Shown in pieces: positions 56,878-64,000 of a DNA stretch of 64,000 nt. The position numbers and the translations under genes were made by a program. Positions within the stretch are counted from its first letter, which is position 1; the number at the start of each line of letters is the position of its first letter. The stretch comes from Leucaena leucocephala (lineage: Eukaryota > Streptophyta > Magnoliopsida > Fabales > Fabaceae), in contig CM073527.1 in the NCBI GenBank assembly GCA_037074615.1, forward strand, positions 5,668,848-5,732,847, given 5' to 3'. The notes beneath the pieces are model-generated. The model made no database searches, was not told the origin of the DNA, and worked only from the letters and a program-made list of their open reading frames with translations.

Positions 56878-59445
56878 TGTCATATCCCAATTTTTAGGTT
56901 TAAAAGCCCAGTATATAGCCTGAGAAAGGGATGCTACTAGACCCTGTTGAGCAGAGGTCTCAGTAAATAGAGAAAATTATGCTGATCAGTTTGATGTAAC
57001 ACAGAGTTTTGATACGAGGTCCCGAAAGATTTATATTAATTTATGAAGAGAAAGAAAATTAATACAGTATTCTCTAGACTCAGAATCAGATAAAATGTGG
57101 CAGTAAATTTCTATAATTAATATAAGAATTTATGAAACTGATAGAGCTCAAAAAGGAGTTCTATAGAATTTACTACAGAATTTACAGTGGATCAAAAGAC
57201 CCGATAAATAGGTTTCGGGGGAATTTCTCGGGAATTGAGCCCATGAAGATAATGGATCATACAGAAGGTCCAGAATAGCACCTTATAAGTCCAATGATAT
57301 TTTCAGATAAGTATGTGGGCCAGGGCTAATAAAGACCGGGAAAAATGAAGAATTACAAAAATGCCGCTGAAGGTATGCCACTGTGTTGTGTCATTAAGCT
57401 AGAGTCAGACGAAGGGAATTATGATCATTTAACTAAGGTTAGACAGTCAAGAAAGGGTATTTGGATAGTTGACCAGGGTCAAGAGGTACTCTAGTAAGGT
57501 ATCGAAAGATTAGAGTGCCCCTAGAAGTACTAAAGAGGTATTAAGGGCATTTTGGTAATTTTACTATAGATGTTTCTTGGGAACCAAGCCACCAAAGTAT
57601 TTGGGCTTGGTTAGAAATACAAGATGACAATCCAAGGCCCAAAAACGTAGCCTAAGAGTAATGTGGGCCCAAGACGCATTAAAATATTATTTTAGTACTT
57701 TTTCAATAAAGTAAAGTGACCCGGTCCAAGATAAAACTGGGTAAAGTGATCTGGAAAAGAAGAAAAGCAAAGGACACATGGCATGATTACAGAAAAAGGA
57801 GAAAAAGCAATAGGATATGTGGCACAATCTCAGCCGTCCATTAAGGGAAAAGACTCTAGAATTCTCTAGAAAGGCTAAGTCAGCAGGTGAGGTGTCCCAA
57901 GGGCCCCACTATTGTGACACATACCCCCTGAGTTGTCCCCTGTAGTGTCCTAGATGATGTCATTAGTGGTAAGTCATCAAGGAGGGTGATATCATCATGA
58001 TGATGCAGGCAAAGCTTCTTGAGGAAGCAAGCAATCTGAGCCATTCATTGATAATCAATCTAGACAATTCATTCCACCTCCTCTCACCTATAAATACTCC
58101 ACCCCTCCTTCCATTCCATTCATGGACAAAGCAAGGCAAAAAGAAGAGAAAGAGGAGAGAAGGGAGAAAGAGAGAAAGTGAGAAAGAAAGGAAGGAAGAG
58201 AAAGAAGGAAGGAGTTCTGGTGGAGCCAGAAGCAGTCTAAGGAGCCGAGGGACTGGGCAAAGCTTAGGAATGAGGTACGTAAGTTATCTAGTCCTTGCTC
58301 TAATAAAGTAGAGTATTGCTCTTAGTGGTTAGAATAGAGAAATATCTCTATTAATAAAGGTAGCTAAAGGTAGAGAGAAAGCTAGGGGAATGTCAGATTA
58401 AGGATATTACCCTTGAGTTAAGCATGAGTTAAATAGAGCTATGTTGATAGAATAATAATGAAGATATTATTATGCTATATATAGGCTCTGACCTATGAAA
58501 AGAAGGAATCTTAGAGCAAAGGCTAAGAGCTAAAGGAAGGCTATATGCCAGGTAGTAAACTAATCCTAAACTTGTATGCATTGAATATTATGCTTGATGT
58601 GCTTTGGCTTTGTTGAATTGTGTTGAATATGTGCTTATGTATGAAACTCTATTCTGATGATTACTTTAGCCAATTGTATTTCATATATAACATGGAAGCA
58701 TGCACATTATGTAATGGTAACACTTTCACAAGCAAGCACAAGTATTCACATTAATGCATGCATTGTTTAGTGCTATTTGCTAATGAGATTTCTCCAGAAA
58801 TCTCATCCCTTCCATATCAATCCAATTCCAGCAGATCTTCTCAAGATGGAGGAGATAAAGATGCATGAAGAGATATTAATTACTTAGCATGATTGATATG
58901 TGATTCATGTTTGTATAATTGCTAGAAATTGTCATTGTGAACAGTACCTTGTGATGGAGGCAGTGACATTTGAGCTGTAATTCTAAATAGTAAATAATTG
59001 AATAAATGTAAGATATTTTTCCAGTAAATATTAGACATGCCAAGATTTTATTTGATATATAGAACATCTCATTTGGATGTCTACACATAAAGCTATGATT
59101 TATCAAAGTTGGAACCAGAATGCTGGAATCAGGGACAGGACACTGGAGGAACAGTAAACTTCAGACGTTGACCAATGTTGACCTGGTCAAGGCATGGTCA
59201 ACGAGTCATTTTCCCCTGAAATAGAATTATGTTAGGTTCATGTAGCAATTTGAACCATTCCATTTCTCTTATTATAGAATTAGTTATGATTTTTCGAAAT
59301 CAGGTCACTCCTCTGGAATTTGCACAGTGAATAGTACTCGCTAAGAGTAAAATTCCAGATTGAGTAATTTGACTTCAACAGCCTTAGAAGTGGTTCCAGA
59401 TGCTAACGTTTGGTCCCTAAGACATAAGAAAATGAGGATGTTACA
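56878..59445 (+). mobile_element. Family B 3' LTR, plus strand, 2568 bp
   Basis: Full-length, TGTCATATCCC to GAGGATGTTACA, reverse-complement collinear with 40845-43464. TATA box at 58089, then a GA-rich tract (58138-58215) in which the 104-residue ORF is a chance frame. After it AATTT resembles the flank of the B LTR at 24288. Confidence 0.88.
58089..58097 (+). promoter_or_regulatory. Probable LTR TATA box
   Basis: TATAAATAC followed within 50 bases by a long (GA)n-like purine tract, as in all copies of this LTR subfamily. Confidence 0.55.
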
Positions 59446-59449
59446 ATTT

Positions 59450-60300
59450 AACTCTAGATAAAGCATGGAACTTGATTGAGAAGATAGTAAGCAATGAGTA
59501 GTAGTATGGAGCTAAGATTCTAGGCAAGTCCATGAAGTTTCTACAAGGCTCTCTCAAGATTACAGTAGATTATCTTCTTAAGTTGCTGCCATGAATGCTC
59601 AGATCAATAATCTAGCTGCCCAACTGAACAATTCACTTGTTAAAAGCTCATACTCTCAAGCTCTTGTTGCTCCTAGTTGTCAGCTTTGTTATTCTCCTAT
59701 GTACACCACTGTCAATTGTCCTACACACTGTGAAGACATATCAACCATATATCAAGGTAAATAGAACCAGTATCCATAAAGGAATCCATACTCTAACACA
59801 TATAATGAGGATGAAGAGATAATCAAGAGCATTAATATGATAAATTCAACTATAAACTCCATCAACACAAACTTCTGCACTAACTTCAAGGACTTGAGAT
59901 CTACTGTGGATAACAACCAAGCAATGACATAGTCCAATTTTGCTGCCTTAGATAATAAAATAGAACAGTGGGAAACAAAAGTTATAAACATGAATGGCTA
60001 TGTGTCATAATTAGCCAATTCAATAAGTGATGTTCAGGCAAGCATCAGTGACAATCTACCTTTAAATACATTTGTTAACCTAAATCTGTGAATGTTATAA
60101 GTTTGATAAGTGAAGAACAAGTTAGGGAACAAGTTACAATACTAAAGGTAAAAAGGAATGTGAGGTAGACACTGATTCTAGCAGTTTAATGATAATTAGC
60201 ATTGAGAAGTCTGAAAGTGAGAAAGAAGTACAAATACTTGGGAAGAAAAATATTATAGAAAGTCAAATTGATTATGCACAAGATTCAGAAGGTTGTGGAC
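59450..60300 (+). pseudogene. Athila-like gag relic (C-terminal part)
   Basis: Successive plus-strand frames read TLDKAWNLIEKIVSNE, then MNAQINNLAAQLNNS and a cysteine cluster (CQLCYSPMYTTVNCPTHC), then a coiled-coil-like DNKIEQWETKVINMNGYVS stretch. This order (A-W-x-L-I-E motif, zinc-knuckle-like Cys block, coiled coil) is that of Athila-type Gypsy gag. Tandem stops near 59510 and frameshifts make it dead. It has the same orientation as the Athila-like 5' LTR at 22044 and probably belongs to it, with the gag N-terminus missing. Confidence 0.55.
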
Positions 60301-60308
60301 AACTTAGG

Positions 60309-60426
60309 TTAGCTTAGGTTGATACTTCTTCCTTTCCTTCAAGATTGACATTTGAGGAGCATTGGATGTTGACTTGGAAGGTTTTGTCTTAGATCTATCG
60401 GTATTTGTGATTTTTGTTCTCGCCAT
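60309..60426 (-). pseudogene. Possible N-terminus of the extra family C ORF
   Basis: A 39-codon minus-strand frame begins MARTKITNTDRSKTKPSKST and is Lys/Thr/Ser-rich. It is preceded on the element strand by family C spacer and pol remnants. Its likely continuation is the Lys-rich frame ending at 22043, on the same strand on the other side of the nested insertion. The start resembles the histone H3 tail (MARTK) only by chance. Confidence is modest because the join is not seen directly. Confidence 0.35.
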
Positions 60427-60639
60427 AAATATTGTGAATTGAGAAATTGATCGGTAAAATGGAGGAATTTGTGGATGATTTTTGGTGGGTTATGATCTAT
60501 AGAAGGTGCATAAACAATCCCACAAACTGATTTGAGGATTTTTTAGGATTGAAAGTAAAAGAGATTGGAGATTAGTCAATTTGGGCTTGAGTTGAATAAT
60601 GAAGAGTCATGACTGATAACTGATAAATCCCAACATTAA

Positions 60640-61180
60640 TCAATTAATGCCTATTTATCGATTAACTAATCGATTAATGCCCATCTATTGATTAACTCAT
60701 TGATTAATGCCTATTTATCAATTAAGTAATCGATTAATTTCATCAAATATGCACATATAGATACCAATTAATTGATTAAGTATTCAATTAATTCCAATTA
60801 ATCGAATAGTCAATCAATTAATTTCAAAGAAAAGCAACATCTAATGCAGATTCAATATTGAGTAAACAATTATATGTTCGATTAATTAACATTAGTCGAA
60901 TAGTTAATTGATTAATTCTCTAGAAAAACAACATATAACGCATATTCAATATCCATTAATTGTTTATATGTTCAATTAATTAATATTAATTGAATTCTTA
61001 ATTAATTTTAAAGTAAAATAGCTTTTAAAACATTTTTAACTGTAATTAATCAATCAGCTATATGATTAATTGACATTTAAGTACATGCATATCACCTTTT
61101 TTCATTGATTAATTAACTACGTGTTCTATTAATTTCAATTAGTCAAACTATTAATCGATTAATTTCACAAAAATAACACA
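60640..61180. repeat. Second TTAATCGATTAA palindrome cluster
   Basis: Repeated ATCGATTAACTAATCGATTA-type text, with CCCATCTATTGATTAACTCA variants and a loose 30-40-base spacing at the left. It lies in the spacer between the RNase H relic and the extra ORF of the family C element. Confidence 0.7.
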
Positions 61181-61438
61181 TTTAACGCATATTTCAACAA
61201 ATATTAAGTTACCTTTCTCTGTTGATAGATTAAGTGTGGGATTAATCCATCCTCTGTTAGCTTCTGTTTTTTAATCCAATAACAGAGCATCATGCAAAAA
61301 TTTAACTATACACTTCGAAGCTTAAGTTAGCAACTTTAATCATCAAAACATAAGTATTAAACAATTATTTTGAGAATATGAAAGCTGAAGAAAGCTTAAA
61401 ACAAAATCTTTGTAAGTTTATTTAAAAGAATAGAAACC

Positions 61439-61672
61439 TTACAACTCATTGAGATTTACCATTCCAAATTCTCTCCTGATGTTGTTGAATTGATATTGAG
61501 TAAGTGGTTTGGTAAATATATCTCCTACTTTTATATCTTTCTTCTGCATGTGATCTAATATAAAATGGTGTATAATATCAATGTACTTTGTCCGAGGAAT
61601 AAAGTATGTGATTGTTTGACAAATCATGAGACTAAATATCCCCAATTTGCTTATCTGGTATGTAATATACAT
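61439..61672 (-). pseudogene. Copia RNase H C-terminal fragment (family C)
   Basis: The minus-strand frame contains PRTKYIDIIHHFILDHMQKKDIKVGDIFTKPL and ends FNNIRREFGMVNLNEL. This is the conserved end of Copia pol (RTKHIDI-HHF ... DIFTKPL ... LGM). Compared with the family, about a dozen residues between the KKDI and DIFTKPL blocks are missing, and the preceding Asp-containing block is not recognisable. It is therefore a dead remnant. It shares the strand of the C LTR and polypurine tract at 19944-20157. Confidence 0.75.
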
Positions 61673-61689
61673 GAGATTCTCTAAGGAAA

Positions 61690-63796
61690 ATATTGCACTT
61701 TAAGGAAGGAAATGGATTAAATTGTAAATAATAGAAAGTTCAAGGACCTAAGTGAAATTAGAAAAGTTCTAGGGTCAAAATAAAATATAGACATAAATCT
61801 TGGGCCAACAAGTGAAATTACAAAAAGTTTGAGCACTTAAATGTAATTTATCAAAAGTTTAAGTGTAAAATCGTAATTATGAGGAAGCTGTGTCAGAAAA
61901 TGCCTAGAACTACCTAAAAATGCTAAAGTCTTGAATTTTGCCAATAAATAGAGAATGAAAATTGGGTCAGACATATTTTTAAGATTTTTGATTTTGAGGC
62001 CCCAGACAATTAATATTAATTTCTAAAGTATTAATATTATTACAATACCTTCCAGATTTCTTAATTGGATAAAATTTGGTAGTAAATTCCCATAATTAAT
62101 ATAAAATTTTATAAAATTGACAAAGCTCAAAAAGGAGTTCTGTAGAAGTTTTAATAGAATTTACAGTAGAATAATATACCCGACAAATACTTTCAGTAAG
62201 GTTTCTTAGGAATTGAACCATTAAGGTATTAGACCCATGTAAAGGCCAAGTTGGCATCCAATAGGCCCAGTAAGATATTTGAACAATCATGTGGGCCAGT
62301 GTCCAGAGGAACCCTAAAAAATACAAAATTATGAAAATGCCCTTATGTTGTAATAATGAACAAGAGATAGATTGAGGGCATTTTGGTTATTTTGGCCAGG
62401 TCAAAATGTCAAGGCATGTACATGGATAATTAAGCAGAGTCATAATATGCCCTCACAATATGTAAAGAGGTATGAAATAACAATTATGCCCTTAAGATTA
62501 ATATAGTGTAAGATAGTGAACCAAGGGGATTTTGGTCATTTTTAAAGGGATGGTAAGTAGATAAATACTCAGTCTAACAATTTTAGTGGTAGGAAAAATC
62601 TAAACACTGGCTTTCATGACAGAATACATATTCTGGAATATTATAAAAATTAGAAACATAAATCAGTATAGTTTTGTGAAACTGACTGGATAAGTACCAA
62701 ATTGGACTATAATTTTTCCTATCAGTATTTCTCTATGTTTTATACCAAACACATGCCTATGTAATGTCATAGATGATGTCATTCTTTGGCTTCTAGGGCA
62801 AGCTTGATGGAAGGTACATTATGGACCTTTGGATGAAATAGTGTTTAGATTAATCTTGGCCTTTTATTTCCACCCAAATTTTTCTATAAATACCCCCTTC
62901 ATAGCACATTTAGAAGCTTAGACAACCTTAGAGAAACTTTGCCAAAATTTATTTTGGAGCTAGGAAGAAGCATACAAGTTGAAGCAAAAAGAAAAGTAAT
63001 TAGTTCCTTTGATCTTATACTTTATTCTAGAAAATTTACTTTTGGTTTTAAGAGGTTCTTATGGATTTTTCCCTTTGATGTTGTTGCTGGACATGCTCTT
63101 CATATGTGGTGGAAATATGAATGTTATGTTATAGATAGTTTATACTAGCTTAAATAAGCTAGAATCAAGTAATATTGGCTTGGAAATTCAAGTTTACATG
63201 TGATTAGGGTTTTATGTTCTTGGTGCCATCATATGAATCACTATTCATATGTGAGAATTTTATGATTTTAATGCTTCTAATAGTTTTAAAATGGAAAATT
63301 GTGTGGGAGTAAGGTAGAGAAACAAGTAGTGGAAGCACTAGAATCAAAATGAGAAATTTTGGAAAATAAGAGAAGGCATTTCAGTTCTGTACAGTAGCCA
63401 AGGAAGGAGTTTGATTTTGGAAATTATGATTTCATATTTAGATTCTACACAAAAAATTATGTGAAAATAAACCATGAGATTTTATTTTGGAAAGATAGAA
63501 GTATAAGACATAAAATAGACAAAGAATGGAATTTAGTGAAAACCTAGTCTTGGTATTGTTTTGAAGTTGAGTTGTAACTTGATATTGCTTTGTAATGGCT
63601 AGGTTTTGACATTTGTTTGGGAAGAAGACCATATCAAGAAGAGTTTGATAAGGATAACTTAAGAGGTAGGAAGAATACTTAACTATAATCATATATTTGT
63701 TTGACTTTATGCTTACTTGTTAGTTGTGATCTTTGGTTGAGCTTTAAGATGATGCTATGATGATGATGAAGAAGAAGTATGAATGATTGATTCGCA
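61690..63796 (+). mobile_element. Family B LTR, truncated at both ends
   Basis: It matches the 26374-38320 LTR type, including AGAAAACCTAGGCTTGG-like text near 63540. The start (first 100 bases or so) and the last 0.9 kb are missing. TATA box at 62885. It is cut off at about 63796, where family C LTR sequence begins. Confidence 0.7.
62885..62893 (+). promoter_or_regulatory. Probable LTR TATA box
   Basis: TATAAATAC at the conserved family B position. Confidence 0.5.
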
Positions 63797-64000
63797 TGGA
63801 TTGTCATCGTCTGGTTCATAAAAATAAAATAATTTCACCCTATTAATGCAGTATATGGCATAACCCTATCGTTCTTCTCAAGGAGCCCTTTTTATTGAAA
63901 CCCTAGCAGATCGGTGACAAAATCATTGAAAACCTAAGTGAAAGTAAAATGGGTTTTGGGTTTGATTGATTTTTGATGCAATAAAATAAGGGTGCAGTAA
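63797..64000 (-). mobile_element. Family C LTR fragment, runs off the window
   Basis: TTCTTCTCAAGGAGCC, AAAACCTAAGTGAAAG and GCAATAAAATAAGGGTGCAG match 9430-9630 of the C solo LTR in the same orientation. It begins inside the LTR, so about its first 200 plus-strand bases are missing. Confidence 0.7.

Noticed and set aside
57997..58311. 104-residue ORF with a Lys/Arg/Glu-rich middle
   Set aside because: The charged stretch is the translation of the GA-rich microsatellite in the LTR. The same tract in other copies gives different frames.
60309..60426. Histone H3-like start (MARTK)
   Set aside because: Only the first five residues agree. The rest does not follow the H3 tail, so the similarity is chance.
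1..64000. CRISPR arrays, tRNA or rRNA genes, bacterial-type operons
   Set aside because: None was seen. Regular repeats here are tandem repeats inside LTRs, and tRNA-like text is limited to primer-binding sites.

Overview
The window is AT-rich nuclear DNA of a flowering plant, most likely a eudicot with a large, repeat-filled genome. Evidence is the TGGTATCAGAGC initiator-Met tRNA primer sites, plant-type Ty1/Copia and Ty3/Gypsy elements, kilobase-scale LTRs nested in both orientations, and no bacterial operons, rRNA, tRNA or CRISPR. The species cannot be named from the sequence. I recognise no complete host gene. The one intact long coding sequence is a retrotransposon polyprotein.

Four LTR families explain most of it. 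Family A is a Ty1/Copia element of Angela/Tork type. Family B is a set of related Ty3/Gypsy-type LTRs (2.6-3.2 kb, starting TGTCATATCC) whose internal regions have lost their genes, i.e. large non-autonomous (LARD-like) elements. Family C is a SIRE-like Copia element with an extra minus-strand reading frame. The fourth is an Athila-like Gypsy element.

Layout. 1-8755: a family B LTR on the minus strand, broken by two plus-strand family B LTRs; the one at 4275-7466 is a solo LTR with target duplication TGCCA. 8756-12526: the end of a plus-strand B LTR, split by a family C solo LTR (9247-12480, duplication GCTAC). 12527-19096: the least repetitive part, with a short LTR-like sequence, a hairpin, a three-copy tandem repeat and a broken acidic reading frame. 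19097-22043: a degraded B LTR, then the left end of a minus-strand family C element with polypurine tract and a broken ORF. 22044-24287: an Athila-like 5' LTR, primer site and leader. 24288-59445: a B complex. Its LTR at 26374-38320 carries the intact A element (27599-36600, duplication TATGG). Its internal region carries a solo A LTR (40617-50790, duplication GAGAG), which itself carries a complete non-autonomous B element (40845-49136, duplication GTATC). 59446-61672: an Athila-like gag relic, then more of a minus-strand family C element including an RNase H fragment. 61690-64000: another B LTR and a C LTR fragment.

Relative ages follow from the nesting: family C body, then the Athila-like element, then the B complex, then the A LTR now solo, then the B element inside it. 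The intact A element is probably the youngest, because its two 1999-bp LTRs look identical by eye. Only this A element could still encode its own transposition proteins; the B elements would need proteins from a relative elsewhere in the genome.

The least explained items are clusters of GTCATGAC-type inverted-repeat units in three unrelated element families, clusters of the palindrome TTAATCGATTAA in family C, an unrecognised decayed reading frame in the B internal region (38731-39165), and a head-to-head LTR rearrangement at 52651-54417.
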